From Helicobacter pylori PMSS1 (lineage in GTDB: Bacteria > Campylobacterota > Campylobacteria > Campylobacterales > Arcobacteraceae): a stretch of 64,000 nt of DNA. Position numbers and translations under genes: made by a program. The notes below the pieces were generated by a model. It saw nothing but the letters and a program-made list of their open reading frames with translations, did no database searches and was not told the origin of the DNA. The stretch covers positions 1-64,000 of the forward strand of contig CAMCYD010000001.1 in assembly GCA_945883785.1 (NCBI GenBank), read 5' to 3'. Positions 1-9,204 of the stretch are shown here, piece after piece. Every line of letters begins with the position of its first letter. The stretch's first letter is position 1.

Positions 1-659
1 TCTTTAAATTTCTCTTGGATAGCTGATATGGTAAGAAGCAATTTTCCAAATGGTCCAAATTGGAGAGGATTGTCTTTATTTTCTTTTTCGTGTGCTATAA
101 AAGCTTCAAGTCCATATTGTTTATACACAAGTTCTGATTCTTCACTAAACAAAACGGCATCCCCATCAAAAGCGATTCGTACTTGCTCCCCTAAAGAGTT
201 ATGAACATCTGGAGTGGAAGGGAGTATTTTAGCTGCTGCTATTCCACATTCTATAGCTTTTATCACATCATTATCATTTGCACTCAAAAACAGATCTACT
301 TTAAAAGCTTTGAGGTAGTTTGTTATCTCATTGCCACTTGTCCAACCTGATCTACTTATTGGAAGACTGTGGGATTCTATAGCATTTGTGATTCTAAGAC
401 TTGTTGCTGCATTATTTCGTGAGAGAATTATCACTTCTACTTGTTTATTGGCTTCACTAAAATGATTATTTATCTTTAAAAGATTTTCAATAAGTCTATA
501 ACTTGTCCCTTTAGCAAGAGGTTTTGATTCATTTTCAAGTTGGTACTTGTAGTATTCATCAAGCCCTTTTTCTTCATATATTTCATTTTCCTCTTCAAGG
601 TCAAAAAGTGCTCTTGATGAGACTGCAACTACTAGTTTGTCTTTGAGATTATATGCCAT
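1..659 (-). CDS. 5'-nucleotidase family protein (partial, runs off the left edge)
   Basis: Manual reverse translation from CAT at 657-659: MAYNLKDKLVVAVSSRALFDLEEENEIYEEKGLDEYYKYQ...VEVIILSRNNAATSLRITNAIE...DLFLSANDNDVIKAIECGIAAA; resembles the bacterial cytosolic 5'-nucleotidase family (PF06189-like). Confidence 0.75.
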   Translation of the reverse strand, partial: MAYNLKDKLVVAVSSRALFDLEEENEIYEEKGLDEYYKYQLENESKPLAKGTSYRLIENLLKINNHFSEANKQVEVIILSRNNAATSLRITNAIESHSLPISRSGWTSGNEITNYLKAFKVDLFLSANDNDVIKAIECGIAAAKILPSTPDVHNSLGEQVRIAFDGDAVLFSEESELVYKQYGLEAFIAHEKENKDNPLQFGPFGKLLLTISAIQEKFK

Positions 660-697
660 TGTGGAGTTCCTTTCTTTTTATACATAGTTTTTATGTA

Positions 698-1996
698 TCA
701 ATCTTCTTGAGTATCAATACCGCGTTCTTTGAGTATCGTTTTGGCTTCTTCGTGAGTTGATAATTCTTTCCTATTTTGTAATATCGCATCTGTTCTTGTA
801 GCTTCAGCATCCATTTCATCGAGAGCTTCTTGAGGTAATTCTTTATACTTTGTTACTAAATATTTCTTTTGATTCCTTTTAAAATCCCCTTTTTCTTCAA
901 AAAAATTTGTCAATGAATTTTGAATTTTTACTCTAATTTCATCTAGGCTTTGTTGTTCTATATCACCTGGATTAATAATTTTTATTGTATTTATAGTTGA
1001 CCATTTTGTGGATTTAGAATTATTGTTAAATTTTTGTAATAATATTTTTCTATACTCTTCATTATTTGTTGGGCCAACGATTAATCTTAGTGATACCCCA
1101 TTTTGTGCAGTGTTATAAAATTCATAAATTAAAACTCTTCCTGATTCAGTCCATTGTTTAGTACCTTTATCATTATCTTCTGTAAAGTCAAGATCATAAA
1201 ATCTAATATAATTTTTAGTTGAAGAATCGATGCTTATCTCTTTAAATTTGCTTAATTCATCTTTTAAAATATCACTAATCTTTATTTGAATATCTGGTTT
1301 ATATTCAAATAATATTTCGAGTGCTTTTTTATAATTTTCATTACTCCAAATTTTTTTGCATATATCTGCTATCTCTTTATTTTCCACGATTCCTCTCCTT
1401 TTTAACAAATCCAAATAACTCTCTAACACTAATATTGTTTTATTATCTAAATTAGACTGTTTATTATTCATTACTTCTTCTACACTCTCAGCAATCATAT
1501 TATAATTTCCAATTAACCAAATGTCATCTGATGGATTAGTCCCATCAATTGTTAAATAAATGAAATATTTATTCCAACCAACGTATTTTCCATCTATATA
1601 GTTTTTGTATTTTGTTAATTGTCCAGCGCTTTCGTTGGCATAAATTTTATTTTCTATAGCAATTACAATTTTATTTTGCTCATCTTCAATCAATAAATCA
1701 ATATTTGACTGCTCTCTAAAAATATTTATGTTTTTTTTATTTGATAGATAAACATAGTGTTTTAGAGTAGTGTCTTGATTGTATTCACTTACTTTGACTA
1801 AAAACTTTTCCAAAATTTTATGCTCTAATTCATGATTATTATCGCCAAACATCCAAGCTAAGATATTGGAATGTTTAATCTCCTGTGTTCCCATACCAGT
1901 AATTTCTAAGATATTAAAATCTAAAATACTGTTATTAATCATTTGAAAAGCTTCTTGCACATTATCATCAAAAATAAATTTTTCTAATTCATTCAT
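698..1996 (-). CDS. PD-(D/E)XK nuclease superfamily protein
   Basis: 432 aa; N-terminal KHSNILAWMF and IDLLIEDEQNKIVIAIENKIYANESAGQLTKYKNYI (D...ExK signature of the PDDEXK_4-like family). Confidence 0.75.
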   Translation of the reverse strand: MNELEKFIFDDNVQEAFQMINNSILDFNILEITGMGTQEIKHSNILAWMFGDNNHELEHKILEKFLVKVSEYNQDTTLKHYVYLSNKKNINIFREQSNIDLLIEDEQNKIVIAIENKIYANESAGQLTKYKNYIDGKYVGWNKYFIYLTIDGTNPSDDIWLIGNYNMIAESVEEVMNNKQSNLDNKTILVLESYLDLLKRRGIVENKEIADICKKIWSNENYKKALEILFEYKPDIQIKISDILKDELSKFKEISIDSSTKNYIRFYDLDFTEDNDKGTKQWTESGRVLIYEFYNTAQNGVSLRLIVGPTNNEEYRKILLQKFNNNSKSTKWSTINTIKIINPGDIEQQSLDEIRVKIQNSLTNFFEEKGDFKRNQKKYLVTKYKELPQEALDEMDAEATRTDAILQNRKELSTHEEAKTILKERGIDTQED

Positions 1997-2077
1997 TTAT
2001 AAATCTCCCATGTAGTATAAATCAATTGTATCATTTCATATCTCCCTAATATTTTTTTGTTCTATCTTACATTTACT

Positions 2078-2494
2078 TCAAGCTTTTTGGGCTTTGAAAA
2101 AATCCTCAAGTATCTTTTTATGGTCAAACACCAACTCCTCAAGTGGGATTTTATCCTCCTCAAAAACAAATACTTTTTTAGCATCATCAGCAGCTTTTGG
2201 TTGTCCATTTGCTTTGCAGATATAGACTATACTTACGGTATGAAATCTTTCATCTCTTAGAGGGTCTGAATAAACTCCAAGGAGTGATTCTATTGTGACA
2301 TCCAAGCACACCTCCTCTTTCATCTCCCTCACCAAGGCATCTTCAACTTTTTCACCAATATCTACAAATCCTCCAGGGAGTGCTATCCCAAAAGGTTTAT
2401 TTTTTCTCTCTATAAAAACAATTCCAAGGTATTTATCATTTTCATCATAGAGTTTGATGATTCCATCTGTTGCTAAAAAAGGTGTTTGTATCAT
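2078..2494 (-). CDS. Nudix hydrolase
   Basis: Nudix box GGFVDIGEKVEDALVREMKEEVCLD. Confidence 0.9.
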   Translation of the reverse strand: MIQTPFLATDGIIKLYDENDKYLGIVFIERKNKPFGIALPGGFVDIGEKVEDALVREMKEEVCLDVTIESLLGVYSDPLRDERFHTVSIVYICKANGQPKAADDAKKVFVFEEDKIPLEELVFDHKKILEDFFKAQKA

Positions 2495-2592
2495 ATGTTC
2501 CTCGTTTTATTTTTACGATTATTGTATCTAAGTTTTTAAACACTAGTTATTTTAATTTTCTCTTTTTGATATCGTCCACATATCTTTGAATT

Positions 2593-3411
2593 TCATAGGA
2601 GTATCTCGTTTAACCCATCAACTCCACCAAGTGGCACACTATATCCTTTTCCGCCTCCAAGATTATATTCCCTTGGATTGATTCGTATCAGTGTTGCAAG
2701 TGGATTTTTTCTTGATAGTATCTCCCCTTGATATCTTACTGTTGGTATTGCTCCGCCTGCACCAATCTCTATAATAGCTATTTTTTTAGTACGATTGTTT
2801 TTGAGCCACTTATTGTATTTTGCTTCTTGATAATTAAATCGTTTTGTATTCCAATCCCAGTCACCAAACATCAAAATATTTGGTCGTGCTATTTCATTAC
2901 ATTTTGGACATTGGGGAATATCAATAGCTAAGAACTCTTCTGTATCAATTGGGACATTTGTATCTTTAGCACTCCAAATATCACGTGAGCAATTTTTACT
3001 ACATTGAAGATGGTGGATACTTCCATGTACTTCATAGATTTTTTCTTCATCAAATCCAGCTTTTTGAAACTGTCCATCTACGTTGGAAGTGAAGATGAAA
3101 TAGTTGTTGTTTTTAGAAGACACTAAGTCTAAAAGTAATTGAAATCCAATGTGGGGGATAGTATCACGATAGAGATGTAATCTATGACCATAAAATCCCC
3201 AAGCTAAAAATGGATTGGTATCAAACCATTTGGGATTTGCCATTTGGGAAAAGTTTAATCCTAGTTTTTTTAAAGGTGGATATGCTTTCCAAAATCCCTC
3301 ATCTCCTCTAAAATCAGGTAATCCACTATCTACTCCCATACCAGCACCTGCTGTTATTAGGATAGCATCTGCCTCTTGTATCGTTTGTTTAATTTGGTTC
3401 AAATCATCCAT
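2593..3411 (-). CDS. Sir2-family NAD-dependent protein deacylase
   Basis: GAGMGVDSGLPDFRG, TSNVDGQFQKAGF, EVHGSIHHLQC, CxxxC...CPKC zinc site. Confidence 0.9.
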   Translation of the reverse strand: MDDLNQIKQTIQEADAILITAGAGMGVDSGLPDFRGDEGFWKAYPPLKKLGLNFSQMANPKWFDTNPFLAWGFYGHRLHLYRDTIPHIGFQLLLDLVSSKNNNYFIFTSNVDGQFQKAGFDEEKIYEVHGSIHHLQCSKNCSRDIWSAKDTNVPIDTEEFLAIDIPQCPKCNEIARPNILMFGDWDWNTKRFNYQEAKYNKWLKNNRTKKIAIIEIGAGGAIPTVRYQGEILSRKNPLATLIRINPREYNLGGGKGYSVPLGGVDGLNEILL

Positions 3412-3554
3412 ATCATTTTGCCTTTTTATTTTATGTCATTATGAAAATTGCATACTTGAGAAATTGACAATTTCACATTCGATATCTTTTCTACCGATGA
3501 CTAATTCTTTTAAGATATCTATGATCTGTTTATTTCTTTTTTTCTTTCATTTTT

Positions 3555-4007
3555 TCAATCAAATTCGCTATCTATTATCTCCATTCTTTCATCATGGTGC
3601 TTTTTAGCAAAATCAAATTCTATAATCCAAAGCACTTTATTATTTACTGTTGCATCATCGTATGGATTTCCATATTTTTCGGATAATAATTTATATGCTG
3701 GACTATCTATGTCTGTATCAATTGCAAAACTGCCTAGATATTTCCATTGAAGATAGTTTAAACTTACCAAATCAAATACAGGGCTAATTTGTATATCAGG
3801 CAAATTTGTTTTCATAAACTCCAAAAACTCTTCTTTGGCGATATTGTCTGTGTATTTTGGATTAAGATATTTGTCATAATCTTCTTGCTCTAACTCTTTG
3901 TGAAATGAATGAACATCATTGTAAACGGTATTAAAGACTATAAAAATAGTATCTTTTTTCCGTATTTGGCTAGTGTATTCCTCTATAGTTGGTACAGCTT
4001 GTGGCAT
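3555..4007 (-). CDS. hypothetical protein (150 aa)
   Basis: Intact ORF preceded by a WYL-type operator candidate at 4054-4071. Confidence 0.6.
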   Translation of the reverse strand: MPQAVPTIEEYTSQIRKKDTIFIVFNTVYNDVHSFHKELEQEDYDKYLNPKYTDNIAKEEFLEFMKTNLPDIQISPVFDLVSLNYLQWKYLGSFAIDTDIDSPAYKLLSEKYGNPYDDATVNNKVLWIIEFDFAKKHHDERMEIIDSEFD

Positions 4008-4094
4008 TTTATTATCCTTTTTTATTTGATAAGGAAATTATATTCAACCATATGGACAAAAAAGTGTCTAGATTAAAGAAAAAAGAACTGAAAC

Positions 4095-5054
4095 TTACAA
4101 CTCTTTGTGATACTCCCCAACTCTAGTTTTTACCATATCAGCTAACCAATCTGGGCTTAATACTTTGATATATGGGATATACCAAAAAATAATTGGTAAT
4201 ATCTCCATCTCATTTGAGATTGAAACAACTATCTCTAATGAGCCATCTTTTTCTTCTCCTGTGATTACTTGGCTTTTGAGAGGTTTTCGTATGAAATATT
4301 TTGCGATATCTTTTTCTATTAAGAGATGAACATCAAAGAGTTCTTTGTCAAGGTCAAACCAAATAGAGTTTGCTTTGATGAGTCTATTTTCTATATCACT
4401 ACTGATTGAAAAAGTATTTTCAAGTTGGGTAAGCTCACTTATAGATTTAAGATGGAACTTTTTGAATTTATCTTTATCTTCACTATCAAATGCAAGTAGA
4501 TACCAAAACCCATCGAAAAATGCTAATTTGAGTGGTTTAAGTGTGAAGATGTGTTTTTTGTAAAGGAACGATACCTCTTGTTTGTTTTTGATACTTTTTT
4601 CTAAAGTGATAAAGAGTTCAAGGTTTCCATCATCTAAAGTTTCACTATCCATATTGGTAAAAATTGGTTGTTCTAATTGTTGGGTCATTTTTGCTAAAAG
4701 GGAATGGGCTTTCCCATAAAATGTTTTACCACCACCTTTTGCCATTTCATCAAGGATACCAAGAATTATTTTTTCACTAGGATTGAGAGTATCACTTGCT
4801 TGTTTTTTATCTATCTTCCAAACTCTTCCATTTTTTACCGCTCCATATTCTGCTAAAACTTCATATAAATCTCTTTGAATTGTTTTTGTGCTCACATTTA
4901 GTTCATTAGAAAGTTCAGCAATAGTCAAACCATCACTTGAACGGTTTAAAAGTTCGTAGATTGTATTTATTCTATCCCACTTGGTGTTGTTTTGAGGTTT
5001 TTCAATTTGTTGCATGAAGATATCCCTTGTAATTTTTATAAAGAGATTATACAC
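4095..5054 (-). CDS. HTH + WYL-domain transcriptional regulator
   Basis: N-terminal HTH (LLNRSSDGLTIAELSNELNVSTKTIQRDLYEV) and WYL-type C-terminus (FLYKKHIFTLKPLKLAFFDGFWYLLAFD). Confidence 0.9.
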   Translation of the reverse strand: MYNLFIKITRDIFMQQIEKPQNNTKWDRINTIYELLNRSSDGLTIAELSNELNVSTKTIQRDLYEVLAEYGAVKNGRVWKIDKKQASDTLNPSEKIILGILDEMAKGGGKTFYGKAHSLLAKMTQQLEQPIFTNMDSETLDDGNLELFITLEKSIKNKQEVSFLYKKHIFTLKPLKLAFFDGFWYLLAFDSEDKDKFKKFHLKSISELTQLENTFSISSDIENRLIKANSIWFDLDKELFDVHLLIEKDIAKYFIRKPLKSQVITGEEKDGSLEIVVSISNEMEILPIIFWYIPYIKVLSPDWLADMVKTRVGEYHKEL

Positions 5055-5116
5055 AAAAATAAGACAGATTTGTGTCTAGGTTTGGAATTTATGCTATTTT
5101 ATATTTGGATAGAATT

Positions 5117-5416
5117 TTATTTCTTTTCAACTAGTTCTTTTTGTAAGATCTCTATTTTATGCTTATATGTATGAATAAGTTTTTCATCTGTTTCTTTGGA
5201 AAGTTTTTGTTGTAAATGGTTTAATTCTACAATAATTGCATTTCTCTCTTGTGCTTTGAAATCATTTTTAACTTTTTTAAAAATAACATATGAAAAATAT
5301 GCGATAGCTATCATCAATCCGTAAATTGTCATAGTCAGTTCAAAAGAAACATCATCATTTATTTGTAAATATGAGAATAACAAAAAAATAAATATTAGTG
5401 GAATAATTATAAACAT
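5117..5416 (-). CDS. small membrane protein with coiled-coil tail
   Basis: Two hydrophobic N-terminal segments followed by a charged helix. Confidence 0.5.
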   Translation of the reverse strand: MFIIIPLIFIFLLFSYLQINDDVSFELTMTIYGLMIAIAYFSYVIFKKVKNDFKAQERNAIIVELNHLQQKLSKETDEKLIHTYKHKIEILQKELVEKK

Positions 5417-5638
5417 CTAGATCCTAATGGCATTTTTTTCTTTTTTCTAAAAGGATTGCATTATATTTTAACTATTTGGAAAGATGCGTTAAAAAGTTTT
5501 TTTTTGAAAAGAAATTCTCCCTCCAATTTTTTCTCAAAACTCATAGAAAATACACTCCATCGAGAAGCAGTTTTGAGAATGATTTTTGAGAAGAGATGAA
5601 GTGTGATTTTTAGGCTTGACGGAAACTGGTGAAATTTG

Positions 5639-5664
5639 TTCTTATAAACGACCGTTTATAAGAA
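5639..5664. repeat. perfect 12-bp inverted repeat, 2-nt spacer
   Basis: TTCTTATAAACG-AC-CGTTTATAAGAA read directly. Confidence 0.85.
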
Positions 5665-5699
5665 GAACTATAATAGTGAAAGCGGAAGAGATATGTGGG

Positions 5700-5958
5700 A
5701 AAGAGCTATAGCTGATTAAGCAAATTTTAAAGCGTATACGGGAAAACCCTATTTGTATGATTACACCAGAATTATAACTCTCAACACTTCCACTCAAAAA
5801 AAATTTATTAAAATTAGAAGCGAAGCTAATCCATATGATACATCGTTTGATGATTATAGTATTAAACGATATTTTACCCTCAAAAACCTCACGCGGTGAA
5901 AGTCGCAAGTACAGTTCTTAGGTGAGGATGTCACTGTGAAGTGATGTTCTTACTTGAC
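5700..5958 (+). pseudogene. group II intron 3'-end remnant (RT/maturase C-terminus + degraded domain V/VI)
   Basis: Plus-strand peptide ANFKAYTGKPYLYDYTRIITLNTSTQKKFIKIRSEANPYDTSFDDYSIKRYF resembles the ...HVKIKGxANPYDPxWxxYFExR segment of intron maturases. It is followed by GCGGTGAAAGTCGC-AAGTACAGTTCTT (domain V-like) and a domain VI-like stretch ending TTACTTGAC. In-frame TAA at 5718-5720 upstream. Confidence 0.75.
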
Positions 5959-5959
5959 A

Positions 5960-7003
5960 TTAATTTAATTTATATGAATTTAATTTATGCTCTTTGATTT
6001 GATTTTCTAAAATTTTAATATATGGTGAATGATGAACATCTTCTACATAATATATATCTTTAATATTTACTAAATTTTTACTGTCTACAGGATCATCTAC
6101 AATAAAAGAAATCGAGATATTTGAACTATTAATAATATTAGTAAAGTCTCCGTAAGAAACTGATATGCCCTCAAAGATAATTAATTTCTTTTTTTTCTTA
6201 AAGATTTTAACATCGTTAAATATGTGAATAATATTTTTCAAAATCAATAAATTTTCAACCTTATTAGAAGATTCTATTTTAAAATTATGTATTTTATTTT
6301 CATTATTAAAATCAATGTTAGAAGAAAAATTATCTAGACTAAATAATTGCTGATCAAATTTTTCAATTATTTGCTTTATTTGTAAGATATTTTTCTTTGA
6401 GGTAAACAATATATAAAATGGTTTCATTTTTTTATTAGAATCTGATAAATGTATAAAATTTTCTAATGTTAAACGCATTGTATTTGCTATAATATCTTTT
6501 TGACGGCGATCTTCTTCATTTGTAAACTCTACAATGAGTTGAAATAAATCAATTCTTTTGAATTTTTCTGACAGCATGACTATATTTTTAAGATCTTCTA
6601 TAAGATCTTTTATGAAAAAATCACGATACTTATTATGATGGTACATTTCGTACAATAAATTTTGTACTAATTGTGTCAAGTGCACATTATTTTTTTGAAA
6701 TTTTAAAAGATCCTGTAAAAAAAATTCGGTTGTTATATATACTTTATCTAATAAATCTTTATCAGAATAATCGTAATTAAAAAAATAGAATGGATTTGTT
6801 TCAAAGCTATGACTTTGTGCTCCAACTTTGAATGATAATTTTCTTGTAAAATTTATATATAAAATTGTTTCAAAATTTTTGGTCAATTCAATGTTAATTT
6901 TTTCTAAGATTTCATCTCTTTTCTCAGAATCCTGTCCAAATAAAATAAAATTTGGTTTTTTAGTAATTTGATTTATTAATGCATCTAAAGAAAGTAGTTT
7001 CAT
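5960..7003 (-). CDS. putative degenerate P-loop/conjugative-ATPase-like protein, last gene of six-gene operon
   Basis: 347 aa; NFILFGQDSEKRDEIL (degenerate Walker A-like), TNPFYFF, KKLIIFEGIS (Walker B-like); ATGA overlap with the upstream ORF. Confidence 0.45.
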   Translation of the reverse strand: MKLLSLDALINQITKKPNFILFGQDSEKRDEILEKINIELTKNFETILYINFTRKLSFKVGAQSHSFETNPFYFFNYDYSDKDLLDKVYITTEFFLQDLLKFQKNNVHLTQLVQNLLYEMYHHNKYRDFFIKDLIEDLKNIVMLSEKFKRIDLFQLIVEFTNEEDRRQKDIIANTMRLTLENFIHLSDSNKKMKPFYILFTSKKNILQIKQIIEKFDQQLFSLDNFSSNIDFNNENKIHNFKIESSNKVENLLILKNIIHIFNDVKIFKKKKKLIIFEGISVSYGDFTNIINSSNISISFIVDDPVDSKNLVNIKDIYYVEDVHHSPYIKILENQIKEHKLNSYKLN

Positions 7004-9204
7004 AATTCTCCAATCAAATTACTATGAATATATGTTTGAAATGTTATTAAAGATGTTTCATGCCCCATTTCTACAGCAAAATTCAACATCTCTTCAGTGT
7101 ATTTAACTTTCGAAAATAATCTTTGTTCGAATCGATATGTCGCAAACGAAGCTCTCAATGAATGCATTGTACAATATCTTTTTGTAATATTTTGAATAAT
7201 CTTATTAAGATATACAATTTTATTATATGGCATGATTGATTTTGTCACATTAAGGTTTTCATTATTTTGATTCCATAATTCAACTTCTTTAAATAATGTT
7301 TTTGTACTAATATTTTTACTAGCTTTTAAAAATTCATCGAGCAATTTAGCATGATTTTTATTTTGAATAGCAAAAAAAACTTTCCTTTTAGCATTTTTTG
7401 TTTTTAATCTAGTAACTTTTGAATCTAATTTAATTCCATTCATGTTAACAAAAATTGTATAACCATTTTCAACTGCTTCCCCTGTATAAATATCATATTT
7501 TTCAGGAATTATATCTTGACATAATCTAGTCCTTAACTCACTTTTACGAAGGCCTGTATAAAATAATAGAAGTATAAAAGCCTGATCTTGTAGTATTGCA
7601 TATCTTAGATGCTTTGTATTGGTTTTTTTATCTTTATCAATAGCTTTCCTCTCATATGTTTCTTTGATTTTATGTAAAATTTTATCAATTTCGAACTCAA
7701 AAAGCATCGATTTTGGCATATCTGTAAAAAGTTTTTTTTCTAATATTTTAGATTTATCTAGTTTCGTAATTGTTGCAATAATTCCAGAAACTTTTTTTAT
7801 AGTATTTTCACTTTTTTTATCTCTTCTGAGGATATTCTTTAAAAATATCAATTTACTTTCATCAAATGTTTCTATATCTTCAAAATAACATAAAAAATTA
7901 CTTTTTATCAGACTAAGATAATCTTTAAATGTCTGAAATTCAATTTTAGGTTTGAGGTCATTATTTTCATCTAATTGAGGCCCTATCGTACGTTTTAAAT
8001 AAAAAACAATACCTTTTAATATAATGCCAATTGAAATTTCTTTTTTTTCAAATATAGCATGATCGAATTGTTTTATAACAGATTCTATATACTCTTTTTT
8101 CACATCTTTATTGTCAAACGATAATAAAGATGTCTTTTTTTGATGATGATTAAAATACAACAAAGGTGCAATATGTGTATCATAATCAAATCCACCAACA
8201 TCTAATAATTGATCATAATAATCATCAAATTCATCATCTATATCATGATTTTTTCTATACCTTTTATTGCATGCATTAACTTTTAATAAATGTCTGGGTA
8301 CAGAATTCTTTTGAAGTGCTTCTAATTCAGATAATATAATAGGAACCATTTGTATTAAATTAAATTTTATTGACACTTGAATTGGAGATTTAAATTGATA
8401 AATTTCTTTTGTTATGAAAGCACGTCTAACTAGATTACGATTAACTCGTTCTGATTTAAAAAGTTTTTTAATAATTTCATTTGATTCTTTTAGCAATACA
8501 TGATATCCTTTATTAAACAAACTTTGATTTGAATTCTCCAATTTATAATTCCAAAAATTTCTTATCGTGTTAGTGAATTCCTCATCTATTCTTATTACAT
8601 GATATGGTTGAAATTTTTTGTGAAAGCTTTTATCAAAAATAACTGTATACAATATTTCATTTCTTATAAATGAATCTTGTACATTTAATTTATTTAAATC
8701 ATCTTTACTAAATTTAGTACCATTGAAAACGGTAAGTACTAAAAATATATATGCTTCTACATTATCTATTTGATTTTTATCTACTGTCTTATTAAATTGA
8801 GCAATAGTGTCTTTAATAGATTTAACAAAATCCTCTATTTGATCTATAATCCAAAAGTTATCATCATTTAAAAAATTATGATACTTATTGATTTGTGCAA
8901 TTTTCTTTGAAATTGGAAAGTTTAAAGATGAGTCATCGAAATAATTATTTTCAATTAAATACTTGAAACAATCATATAGAGTTTCATCGGCTACTTTCAG
9001 TTGTACATACATATCAAGTGATACAAATGAAGAGTAAAATTCTACATCTAAAATAAACCGCTTTTGACGAATTTTAATCTTTTCAGATATATCTATAAGT
9101 TGCAAAGCATTGAGTATGGTTGAGTATATTTTTAAATATTTGTTAGGTATCTTTTTAGTTTGAATGAGTAAATACTCAATTGACTCTTCATATGCCAATG
9201 TCAT
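7000..9204 (-). CDS. large tyrosine recombinase (734 aa)
   Basis: C-terminal catalytic motifs FYTGLRKSEL (Arg I), HSLRASFATY (HxxR), MGHETSLITFQTYIH (H...Y). Confidence 0.85.
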   Translation of the reverse strand: MTLAYEESIEYLLIQTKKIPNKYLKIYSTILNALQLIDISEKIKIRQKRFILDVEFYSSFVSLDMYVQLKVADETLYDCFKYLIENNYFDDSSLNFPISKKIAQINKYHNFLNDDNFWIIDQIEDFVKSIKDTIAQFNKTVDKNQIDNVEAYIFLVLTVFNGTKFSKDDLNKLNVQDSFIRNEILYTVIFDKSFHKKFQPYHVIRIDEEFTNTIRNFWNYKLENSNQSLFNKGYHVLLKESNEIIKKLFKSERVNRNLVRRAFITKEIYQFKSPIQVSIKFNLIQMVPIILSELEALQKNSVPRHLLKVNACNKRYRKNHDIDDEFDDYYDQLLDVGGFDYDTHIAPLLYFNHHQKKTSLLSFDNKDVKKEYIESVIKQFDHAIFEKKEISIGIILKGIVFYLKRTIGPQLDENNDLKPKIEFQTFKDYLSLIKSNFLCYFEDIETFDESKLIFLKNILRRDKKSENTIKKVSGIIATITKLDKSKILEKKLFTDMPKSMLFEFEIDKILHKIKETYERKAIDKDKKTNTKHLRYAILQDQAFILLLFYTGLRKSELRTRLCQDIIPEKYDIYTGEAVENGYTIFVNMNGIKLDSKVTRLKTKNAKRKVFFAIQNKNHAKLLDEFLKASKNISTKTLFKEVELWNQNNENLNVTKSIMPYNKIVYLNKIIQNITKRYCTMHSLRASFATYRFEQRLFSKVKYTEEMLNFAVEMGHETSLITFQTYIHSNLIGEL

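Noticed and set aside
5642-5908. 88-aa minus-strand ORF in the track
   Set aside because: Antisense to the group II intron/RT remnant, which explains the region better; no protein-family signal on the minus strand.
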